Shown here: piece after piece, positions 56,840 through 64,000 of the stretch
Layout of the letters: each line of letters begins with the position of its first letter
Numbering within the stretch: the first letter of the stretch is position 1
Assembly: GCA_963812245.1 (NCBI GenBank)
Contig: CAWEUK010000003.1
Span: forward strand, 744,001 to 808,000
Reading direction: 5' to 3'
DNA: 64,000 bases
Origin: Salsipaludibacter sp963812245
GTDB lineage: Bacteria; Actinomycetota; Nitriliruptoria; Nitriliruptorales; Nitriliruptoraceae
The notes under the pieces: generated by a model
The model's input: only the letters and a program-made list of their open reading frames with translations
Told to the model about the DNA's origin: nothing
Databases searched by the model: none
Made by a program: the position numbers and the translations under genes

Positions 56840-57654
56840 TCAGCGCGGTTGGAGCGTGGCGACGAGTGCGGGCAGCACGTCCTCGACCCGACCCCGGACG
56901 ACGGCCGTGGCGAGGTGGTCGAAGTCGGTCGGTTCGGCGTTGAAGATGACCACGGGGATGCCGGTGGCAGCGGCCCGGGGGACCAGTGCCGCCGCCGGGT
57001 AGACCTGCAGTGACGAGCCGATCACGAGGACGAGATCGCTGGCCAGGACGGCCCTGGACGCTGCCGACACGGCCACGGTGTCCATCGACTGGCCGAAGGA
57101 GATGGTCGCGGCCTTCACCAGGCCGCCACACACCGGGCAGTGCGGATCGGTGTCGCCGGCATCGATGGAGGCAAGCACGTCAGTGGTCGTGGTCTGCCAG
57201 CCACACCCGGCCGGATCGCCCCCACGGGGATCGGCACCGATGCAGCCGGACGTGTGGGCGGTCCCATGGAGTTCGATCACCGACGTGCTCCCGCCAGCCT
57301 GGTGCAGGCCGTCGATGTTCTGCGTGACAACCGTGGCCACGCGGCCCGTGACCCTCGAGTTCGGCGATCGCGCGATGCGCGGCGTTGGGCCTGGCGTCGG
57401 CGGCCAGGAACTCCCGTCGCATTGCCCACGAGTCCGCCCGGACGTCGGCATCGGCGACATACCTGTCGAAGGTCAACCGCCGTGGGTCGTAGCGGGTCCA
57501 CACCCCTCCGGGCGATCGGAAGTCGGGCAGCCCCGACCCGGTCGACACGCCTGCGCCCGTGAACACGACGGCGGCGTGCGCATCATCGATGGCCGTGGTC
57601 GCCGCGGCCAGCTGTGCGGACGTGGTCGTGGGGTCGCGGGGATCGTGGGGTCAT
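56840..57654 (-). pseudogene. NAD-dependent protein deacetylase (sirtuin), frameshifted
   Basis: The sirtuin is split by single extra bases. The clear one is in the GGG near 57345, between AHRAIAELEGHG and RVATVVTQNIDGLHQ. A second near 57620-57640 is needed to join the ATG at 57654 to the NAD-binding loop. Removing both gives 813 bases, or 270 residues, the normal length. Motifs are FTGAGVSTGSGLPDFRS, QNIDGLHQAG, the catalytic His in ELHGTAH, and four zinc cysteines (SGC, AGCGW, CPVC). It would remove acetyl groups from lysines; acetyl-CoA synthetase, encoded at 48 kb, is a classic target. Sequencing error is likely. Confidence 0.8.
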
Positions 57655-57750
57655 GCGCAGCCTGTCTCCGGGGTGTCCATCGTGCCCGATGGGCCGCCTG
57701 CCCGGGCCCGTGTCCGTGATCCGGGGACCCCGACGGCTACGGTTCGGCCC

Positions 57751-58152
57751 ATGGACACCTCCCACGCACCCGATCCCGGGGCCGAGACCGACGCCGACGC
57801 CACGCCGTCGACGACGGCACGGGTCGACCCTGCGACCGCGCCCCGGCGCACCGTGGCCGTCCTGGGGGATCGCGTCCTGATCGGGCTGCCGCCGGGTGGT
57901 GAGCGCACCTCGAAGGGCGGCATCCTCATCCCTGCCACGGCCCAGTCGGTCGATCGCAAGGGCCTGTGGGGCATGGTCCGTGAAGTGGGGCCCTACGTGC
58001 GCTCGGTCAAGGTCGCCGACGAGGTGCTCTACCTCCCCGAGGACGCGATCGAGGTCGACGTCGATGGTGACACCCTGCTGATCGTGCGGGAGCGCGACAT
58101 CCACGCAGTGGCATCGGCGGAGACCGATTCCTCCACCGGGCTGTACCTGTAG
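57751..58152 (+). CDS. GroES-like co-chaperonin of the actinobacterial TGLYL type
   Basis: A 133-residue protein with a GroES fold core. RTVAVLGDRVLIGLPPG opens the barrel, GGILIPATAQ occupies the mobile-loop position that binds GroEL, VADEVLYLPEDAIEV and LLIVRERDIHAV close it. About 33 extra residues precede the core and an acidic tail ending TGLYL follows. I remember this as a conserved actinobacterial family separate from the main groES, with no groEL beside it, as here. Whether it caps GroEL is unknown. It is divergent from the sirtuin gene. Confidence 0.85.
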   Translation: MDTSHAPDPGAETDADATPSTTARVDPATAPRRTVAVLGDRVLIGLPPGGERTSKGGILIPATAQSVDRKGLWGMVREVGPYVRSVKVADEVLYLPEDAIEVDVDGDTLLIVRERDIHAVASAETDSSTGLYL

Positions 58153-58173
58153 GGACACCCACGGGCGGCGTGG

Positions 58174-59112
58174 TCAGGTCGCCTCGGTCTGGCGGGTGCT
58201 GAGCATGGCGGTCACGACGCGCGATGGCGACGGGCGCCCGAGTTGCGATGCCATCCATGCACTGATTTCGACGAGCGCGTCCAGGTCCACGCCGGTGCGC
58301 ACACCTGACCCCTCCAGTGCATAGACCAAGTCCTCGGTGGCGAGGTTGCCCGTGGCCCCGGGGGCGAAGGGACACCCACCGAGTCCGCCGGCGGACGCAT
58401 CGGCGATCGACACACCGGCCTCGAACGCGGCCAGGGTGTTGGCCAGGCCCTGGCCGTAGGTGTCGTGGCAGTGGACGGCGATGGCATCGAGGTCGACCGT
58501 CGTGGCCAGGTGGGCGAGCAACGCCTGCATCCGCCCCGGTGTGCCGACACCGATGGTGTCGCCCAAGGACACCTCGGCCACCCCGAGTTCGAACAGGGAG
58601 GTGGTCACGCGGGCAACATCGTCGAACGGAACATCGCCCTGGAAGGGACAGCCCAGCACGGTGGAGACGTAGCCACGCACACGGATCCCGGCCGCCGTGG
58701 CCCGGGCGACCACCGGGGCGAACATCGCCAGCGACCCGTCGATGTCGGTGTTGAGGTTGGCCCGGGAGAAGGCCTCGGAGGCGGCACCGAACACGGCGAC
58801 CTCGGTGGCGCCGGCGGCCATCGCGGCGTCCAGGCCCTTCTCGTTGGGCACCAGGACGGGATGGCGCACGCCCGGATGATCGTCGATCGCGGCCATGACG
58901 GCGGCGCCGTCGGCCAACTGGGGCACCCACTTCGGATGCACGAACGAGGTCGCCTCCACGACCTGCAGGCCAGTCGTGGACAGCCGGTTGATGAACTCGA
59001 CCTTGACGTCGGTGGGCACGATCGTGGACTCGTTCTGGAGCCCGTCACGAGGTCCGACCTCCACGATCGTGATGGCCGGGTCCGCCGCGGACACGGATGA
59101 AGTCGTCATCAT
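58174..59112 (-). CDS. Hydroxymethylglutaryl-CoA lyase
   Basis: A 312-residue TIM-barrel lyase that splits HMG-CoA into acetoacetate and acetyl-CoA, the last step of leucine breakdown. Motifs are EVGPRDGLQNES at the N-terminus, EATSFVHPKWVPQLAD, SLGDTIGVGTP, and the family signature GGLGGCPFAPGATGN with the reactive Cys. The length is normal. The start overlaps the mccA stop (ATGA type), so it is the last gene of the hydratase-carboxylase-lyase operon. Confidence 0.94.
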   Translation of the reverse strand: MMTTSSVSAADPAITIVEVGPRDGLQNESTIVPTDVKVEFINRLSTTGLQVVEATSFVHPKWVPQLADGAAVMAAIDDHPGVRHPVLVPNEKGLDAAMAAGATEVAVFGAASEAFSRANLNTDIDGSLAMFAPVVARATAAGIRVRGYVSTVLGCPFQGDVPFDDVARVTTSLFELGVAEVSLGDTIGVGTPGRMQALLAHLATTVDLDAIAVHCHDTYGQGLANTLAAFEAGVSIADASAGGLGGCPFAPGATGNLATEDLVYALEGSGVRTGVDLDALVEISAWMASQLGRPSPSRVVTAMLSTRQTEAT

Positions 59113-61213
59113 GTTGCCTCCTGACCGTCGTCGTCCCCGCCAGCACGGTCCTCGTCGCCAGCATCGTCGTCGTCGCCGGCACTGCTGTCACCGTCGTCGG
59201 CCGCGTGCAGCACCACCAGGACGTCACCACTGGCAACGGCATCGCCGGCAGCCACGCGAACCTCGGACACGAGGCCGGCGCCGGGTGCTGCCACCGGATG
59301 CTCCATCTTCATCGCCTCCACGATCACCAGCGTCTGGCCACTGGTGACCTGGTCGCCGGGTGCCACGTCCACCTGGAGCACCTGGCCGGGCATGGGCGCC
59401 GTCAGGGCGGCGTCACCCGCGGTCATGCTGGCGTCGCGATGGACCACGATGGCCGGCACGTCGACGCGTTGGCTGCCATGACCGGCCCGGGCGACCCAGA
59501 CATGGCCCCCGTCCCGCAACGCCGTGATCGTCACCGGTTCGCCGTCCACGTGCAGGTGTCGCCGCGAGGAGGTCGGGGTGTCCGCGGTGTGGTCGGCGTC
59601 GCCGCGGGGCGCGAGCGTCACGTGCAGGGTGGGGGCGTCGGGGTCGTCCCCGAATCGAACCTGGATGCCGGCCGGGGTCGTCGTTGCCGTGGCGCGTGCC
59701 GACCTGCGGCCACGCCAGTGACCAGCCACCGGACCGACTGCCACGCCACGGTCCCAGCGCCTGCCACGGATCCCGATTCGGTGCGGGGTGTCCGGGACCG
59801 GCCGACGTGGCGTCCAGCACCATGGCAGCCATGGCGGCGGCGACGGTGACCTGGTCGGGCGGTGTGGGCTGCCAGTCGGGGAGGTGGTCGGGCAGGAAGG
59901 AGGTGGTGAACCCGCCGTCGCGGAAGGCATCGGTGGCCAGGATCGCACGCAGGTGGTCGAGATTGGTGACGACGCCGGTGACCACGGCGTCGTCCAGCGC
60001 CGCGGCCAGGCGGTCTCGCGCCATCGCGCGGTCCGGACCCGTGGGCGACGACCTTGGCGAGCATGGGGTCGTAGTGGCTGCTCACCTGGCTGCCGGCGGC
60101 CACCGCGCTGTCGACACGGACGCCGGCGGGGATGGCGAAGGCCTCGATGCGACCGGTCTGGGGCAGGAACCCGGCCGGGACGTCCTCGGCGTACAGCCGC
60201 ACCTCGATGGCGTGGCCGTCGGGCTGTGGGGGACGTTGCGGGACGTGACCCCCGGCCGCGATGTCGAGTTGGCAGCCCACCAGGTCGAGCCCCGTCACCA
60301 GTTCCGTGACCGGGTGCTCCACCTGCAGGCGGGTGTTCATCTCCAGGAAGAAGAAGGCGTCGCCGTCGTCGCTCGTGTCCAGCAGGAACTCGACGGTGCC
60401 GAGGTTGGTGTAGGCGACCTGTTGGACCAGGGCAACCGCGGCAGCGCCCATGCGTTCGCGCAGGTCAGGGTCCAGTGCCGGCGACGGGGCTTCCTCGACG
60501 ATCTTCTGGTGGCGCCGCTGGATCGAGCAGTCGCGTTCGAACAGGTGGGTGGCGCCGCCGTGGCTGTCACCCGCCACCTGGATCTCGACGTGGCGGGGCG
60601 CGGTCACGAAGCGCTCGATGAGCAGGCGATCGTCCCCGAATGCCGCCGCGCCCTCGCGCGCGGCTGCAGCCACCGCCGTCGGCAGTTCGTCCAGGTCATC
60701 GACGCGTCGCATGCCCTTGCCACCCCCGCCCGACACGGCCTTGACGATCACCGGCAGGCCGATCCCCTCCACTGCCGTGCGCAGGTCGTCGGGTGCCAAC
60801 CCGGACGGATCGATCGAGTCGAGTACCGGCACGCCAGCGGCGGCGGCGGCCTCCTTGGACGCCGCCTTGTCGCCCATCAGGGCGATGGCGTCGGCGTCGG
60901 GGCCGATGAAGGTGACGCCTGCCGCGGCACAGGCGGCCGGCATGTCGGGGTGTTCGGACAGGAAGCCGTAGCCGGGATGGATCGCGTCGGCCCCGGTCTC
61001 GACCGCGGCGGCGACGACGGCGTCGATGTCGAGGTAGGCCGCGACGGGGTCGCCGGGCAGCTGGACGGCGCGATCGGCCTCGGTCACGTGCAGCGCGCCC
61101 GCATCGACGGCGCTGTGCACGGCCACGGTGGTGATGCCGCGCTCGCGACACGTGCGCATGACGCGGCGGGCGATCTCGCCACGGTTGGCGACCAGCACGG
61201 TTTCGAAGGTCAT
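59109..61213 (-). pseudogene. mccA: Biotin carboxylase/BCCP subunit, methylcrotonyl-CoA carboxylase alpha type, two frameshifts
   Basis: Two single extra bases (in the GGG near 60037 and near 59715-59725) split the gene. Removing them gives 2103 bases, or 700 residues. The N-terminal biotin carboxylase domain has VLVANRGEIARRV, the ATP loop SGGGGKGMRR, FERDCSIQRRHQKIVEEAPS-like and EMNTRLQVEHPVTE motifs. The C-terminal carrier domain has the biotinylation site EAMKMEHPV. This arrangement is that of MccA (or AccA-type) subunits. The matching beta subunit is at 6.6 kb. It overlaps the hydratase upstream and HMG-CoA lyase downstream, so all three are coupled. Confidence 0.82.
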
Positions 61214-62114
61214 GCGTCCTCCCGCCCGGCGTCGACTGCGTCGTCTGCCTCGTCGGTGTGGGCGGCGTCGTGGGTGGCGGCCGCCGGGGCTCCGACCGCG
61301 GGGGCGGGGGTGGCGTCGCCGGAGGAACGGGCGCGCGGGGACCAGCCGGGGGGGCGTCGCTCGAAGAATGCCGCCATGCCCTCCTGGCCCTCGTCGCCCA
61401 CGCGCAGTGCTGCGATCAGCGCCACCGTCATGGCCTCGATGTCGTCGCCGCCGGCGAGGACCCGGGGGATGAGCTGCCTTGGTTCGACGTTGTGCTGCCG
61501 GCGCGCCCTCGAGCAGTGCCGCCACGACCTGCTCGACTGCGGCGTCGAGATCGTCGCGCGCCACCACCTCGTGCACCAGGCCCATTTCGCGCGCAACGGT
61601 CGCCTCGAAGAGCTCACCCGTCAGGAACCAGCGTCGCGCCGCTGCCGGCCCGATCTTGGGCACCACGATGCGCGAGATGGTTGCCGGTGCGATGCCCAGT
61701 CGCACCTCGGTGAAGCCCATCTTCGACCCCTCGCACGGCCACGACGATGTCACAGGCGCACATCAGGCCGGTTCCCCCCGCGATGGCGTGGCCGTTCATC
61801 CGGCCCACCACCGGCGTCGGGAACTCGTCGATCGCTCGGAAGGTCGCCGCCAGTCGGGCCGAGTCGTCGGCATGGGCAGCGGCGTCCTGGTCGCGACCCG
61901 AGCGCATCCAGTTGAGGTCGCCACCGGCCGAGAACACGTTGCCGGCGCCGGTGAGCACCACGACTCGCAGGTCGGGGCGCCCAGCCAGGTCGGCCAGCGC
62001 GTCCTGCAGGGCCGTCATCGTGGCCGGGTCCAGCGCATTGCGCACCTCGGGCCGGTGCAGGGTCACCGTCGCCACGCCACGGTCGTCGATGTCGACCAGC
62101 ACCTCGTCCGCCAC
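61210..62114 (-). pseudogene. Enoyl-CoA hydratase (probable methylglutaconyl-CoA hydratase), two frameshifts
   Basis: A crotonase-fold hydratase broken by one extra base in the GGGG near 61725 and another in the GG near 61477. Repair gives 903 bases, or 300 residues. Motifs are LHRPEVRNALDPATM at the start, the oxyanion loop GNVFSAGGDLNWM, and MNGHAIAGGTGL; after the first shift comes KMGFTEVRLGIAPATIS. The C-terminus has a 60-residue Ala/Asp-rich tail not usual for the family. The operon partners make 3-methylglutaconyl-CoA the likely substrate. GTG start with GGGAGG upstream. Confidence 0.8.
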
Positions 62115-62148
62115 GCGAACCTCCCTGTTCGTTGACCCGCCCACGGAT

Positions 62149-62211
62149 GGTAGGCGTCCGCGCACCCACGGCAGGTGCTCGCGGACCCCCGGCAGGTGGC
62201 CGCGGACCCCG
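62149..62211. repeat. Three tandem 21-base units upstream of polA
   Basis: Three head-to-tail copies of a 21-base unit (GGCAGGTGNNCGCGGACCCCC and variants) occupy 62149-62169, 62170-62190 and 62191-62211. They lie in the 144 bases between the divergent hydratase and polA genes, 47 bases ahead of the polA start. They could be protein-binding sites or a minisatellite. A TAGACT (-10-like) follows at 62226-62231. Confidence 0.7.
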
Positions 62212-62258
62212 GGCCGACTGGAATCTAGACTGGCCCGACACGCCCACGAGGACCCACC

Positions 62259-64000
62259 GTGACCGACGATCGCCCCACGCTGCTGTTGCTGGACGGACAC
62301 TCGCTGGCCTATCGCGCCTTCTACGCCCTGCCCGACACGCTGCGGACGCAGAACGGCACGCTGACCAACGCCGTGTACGGGTTCACCTCGATGCTGGTGA
62401 ACCTGCTGCGTGATCGCCAACCCGACGGCATCGCGGTGGCATTCGACCGCGGCCGCGACGTCTCCCGGACCGAGGCCTTTCCCGACTACAAGGCGAACCG
62501 CTCGGCGCCGCCCGACGAGTTTCGCCCCCAGGTCGACCTGATCAAACAGGTCTGCGAGGTGTTCGACCTGCCGGTGATGACCCTGCCGGGCGTCGAGGCC
62601 GACGACGTGCTCGCCACGGTCGCAACCCGTGCCATCGACATGGGCTGGGACGTGTTCATCGTGACCGGGGATCGCGACGCCATGCAGTTGCCCAACGAGC
62701 ACCTGACCGTCCTGTACACGCTGCGCGGGATCTCGGAGATGGCCGAGATGACGCCGGCTGCGGTCGCCGATCGCTACGGCATCCTGCCCGGCTCCTACGT
62801 CGACGTCGCGGCCCTGCGCGGGGACAACTCCGACAACCTGCCCGGCGTGCCCGGGGTCGGGGACAAGACGGCGGCCAAGCTGGTCAACGCCTACTCCGAC
62901 ATCGACGGGATCTACGCCAACATCGACGACATCGGTGGCAAGAAGGTTCCGGCGATGCTCGTCGAGCACGAGGAGCGGGTGCGACTCAACCAGCAGGTGA
63001 TGCGGTTGCGTCGCGACGTGGACGTCGAGGTCGACCTCGAGGCCCTGCGACTGACGCCGTGGGACGCGCCCGCCATCCGCGACCTGTTCGCCACGCTCGA
63101 GTTTCGCAACCTCTACGACCGCTTCGCCGACGAGGTCCTCAACGAGGACCTGGCCGAGGAACAGGCCAGTGGCTTCCAACGGGTCCCCACCAGGTTGGAG
63201 GCCGGCGACCTCGCCGCGTGGTTGGACGGGCTGTCGGCCGAACCGGTCGCCATCGTCGTCGACACCTCCGACCGCGTCCCGCACCTGCACCTGGACGCCA
63301 TCGGGTTGTCGCACCCCGACGCCGACCCGGTCAGCCTGCACGTCGCCGATGCCGGGGCGGGCGACCTCGACGCGTTCGGCCGACTGTTGGCCGACCCGGA
63401 CCGACCCCTGGTGACCCACGACGCCAAGGTGTTGTGCCACGTGGCAAGCGGGCTGGAGGTGGAGTTGGCCGGCGTGACGCTGGACACGGAACTGGCGGCG
63501 TACCTCCTCAACCCGGCCCAGCGATCGTTCACACTCGATGCGCTGGCACTGCAGTTCCTGTCCCGCACGCTGGAGGTGGCCGGCAGCGAGGGCGCGCCGC
63601 AGGCCCAGTTGGCGCTGGGACTGGAGGAGACCGACGAGTGGGAGCAGCGCGCGCTGCGGGCCGAGGCGGTGCGCCAACTCGGCGAGGTGCTGATGGCTGA
63701 ACTCGATGAGCGCGACCAACGAGCCCTGTTGGACGAGATCGAGTTGCCACTGGTCGAGGTGCTCGCCGGGATGGAGGCGGTTGGCATGGCGGTGGACCGC
63801 CACGTGCTCGGCAGACATGTCGGCGACCATGACGGCCCGGGCGCGCGAACTGGAACTCACGATCCACGACCAGGCCGGACGGACGTTCAACGTCGGGTCC
63901 GGCAAGCAGTTGCAGGAGGTGCTCTTCGAGGAGTTGGGCCTGCCCAAGACCAAGCGGATCAAGACCGGTTGGTCGACCGACGCCACCCAGATGGGCAAGA
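62259..64000 (+). CDS. polA: DNA polymerase I, N-terminal part (partial, one frameshift)
   Basis: The N-terminal 5'-3' exonuclease of Pol I is complete: LLLLDGHSLAYRAFYAL, FDRGRDVSRTEAFPDYKANR-like, GVEADDVLATVA, VTGDRDAMQL and the helix-hairpin-helix GDNSDNLPGVPGVGDKTAAK, given in pieces. The vestigial 3'-5' exonuclease region lacks the catalytic DxE (it reads VVDTSDRVP), as in other actinobacteria, so no proofreading is expected. Near 63810 one extra G shifts the frame: GMAVDRHVL is followed, after correction, by ADMSATMTARARELELTIHDQAG and RTFNVGSGKQL, the start of the polymerase domain. The gene runs off the right edge. GTG start with GAGGA upstream. Confidence 0.9.
   Translation, partial: MTDDRPTLLLLDGHSLAYRAFYALPDTLRTQNGTLTNAVYGFTSMLVNLLRDRQPDGIAVAFDRGRDVSRTEAFPDYKANRSAPPDEFRPQVDLIKQVCEVFDLPVMTLPGVEADDVLATVATRAIDMGWDVFIVTGDRDAMQLPNEHLTVLYTLRGISEMAEMTPAAVADRYGILPGSYVDVAALRGDNSDNLPGVPGVGDKTAAKLVNAYSDIDGIYANIDDIGGKKVPAMLVEHEERVRLNQQVMRLRRDVDVEVDLEALRLTPWDAPAIRDLFATLEFRNLYDRFADEVLNEDLAEEQASGFQRVPTRLEAGDLAAWLDGLSAEPVAIVVDTSDRVPHLHLDAIGLSHPDADPVSLHVADAGAGDLDAFGRLLADPDRPLVTHDAKVLCHVASGLEVELAGVTLDTELAAYLLNPAQRSFTLDALALQFLSRTLEVAGSEGAPQAQLALGLEETDEWEQRALRAEAVRQLGEVLMAELDERDQRALLDEIELPLVEVLAGMEAVGMAVDRHVLGRHVGDHDGPGARTGTHDPRPGRTDVQRRVRQAVAGGALRGVGPAQDQADQDRLVDRRHPDGQ

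Overview
The window is about two-thirds G+C by eye and almost fully coding. It comes from an actinomycete-type chromosome (phylum Actinomycetota). The markers are an ANTAR response regulator, bacterial Ku with stand-alone LigD-type polymerase and ligase proteins, a wax-ester/diacylglycerol acyltransferase, a CsbD protein, a GluABCD-type amino-acid importer, an LtrA protein and a GroES-like protein ending in TGLYL. A deep-branching lineage is possible, but the sequence alone does not fix the order. No CRISPR array, insertion sequence, integrase or prophage was seen; this is chromosomal core and shell, not an island of foreign DNA.

Layout. 0-3.3 kb: the end of trpE, then trpC, trpB and trpA (tryptophan synthesis). 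3.3-12.3 kb: a polysaccharide-deacetylase lipoprotein, tRNA-Leu(CAA), an ANTAR regulator, a PP2C phosphatase, a methylcrotonyl-CoA carboxylase beta-type subunit, a YqeY protein, a Lys/Ala-rich histone- or phasin-like protein and several unknowns. 12.3-18.9 kb: RecD2 helicase, the gluABCD-like importer and a Ser/Pro/Thr-rich lipoprotein. 18.9-22.8 kb: acetoacetyl-CoA synthetase and a phosphohexomutase. 22.8-38.5 kb: a dense double-strand-break repair neighbourhood. It holds a NurA-like nuclease, SbcC and SbcD (Rad50/Mre11), a HerA-like ATPase, an ASCH-like/winged-helix protein coupled to an ATP-dependent DNA ligase, Ku coupled to an alpha/beta hydrolase, a LigD-type polymerase, and a small cold-shock-like protein. 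A CsbD protein, a WS/DGAT and a sugar dehydrogenase lie among them. 38.6-44.7 kb: subunits A and B of a type IIA topoisomerase with a secreted subtilase between them. 44.8-51.3 kb: MscS channel, LtrA, acetyl-CoA synthetase, RsgA, tRNA-Cys and tRNA-Val. 51.3-56.7 kb: an ABC exporter operon with a TetR regulator, an unknown, and a secreted M14 carboxypeptidase. 56.8-64 kb: sirtuin, GroES-like protein, a leucine-catabolism operon (enoyl-CoA hydratase, biotin carboxylase/BCCP, HMG-CoA lyase) and the start of polA.

How genes work together. Methylcrotonyl-CoA carboxylase (beta at 6.6 kb, alpha at 59-61 kb), the hydratase and HMG-CoA lyase would take leucine carbon to acetoacetate plus acetyl-CoA. 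Acetoacetyl-CoA synthetase at 19-21 kb could re-activate the acetoacetate. HerA/NurA/SbcCD would process DNA ends, while Ku, the polymerase and the ligase would join them.

Caution about the sequence. Five genes (gyrA/parC, sir2, mccA, the hydratase and polA) read correctly only if single extra bases are removed. Ten such sites are inferred, always a +1 insertion, at 39.0-40.0 and 57.3-63.8 kb. Because essential genes are hit, insertion-type sequencing error is more likely than decay. An eleventh such base would also explain the apparent trpE-trpC in-frame joining at the left edge.
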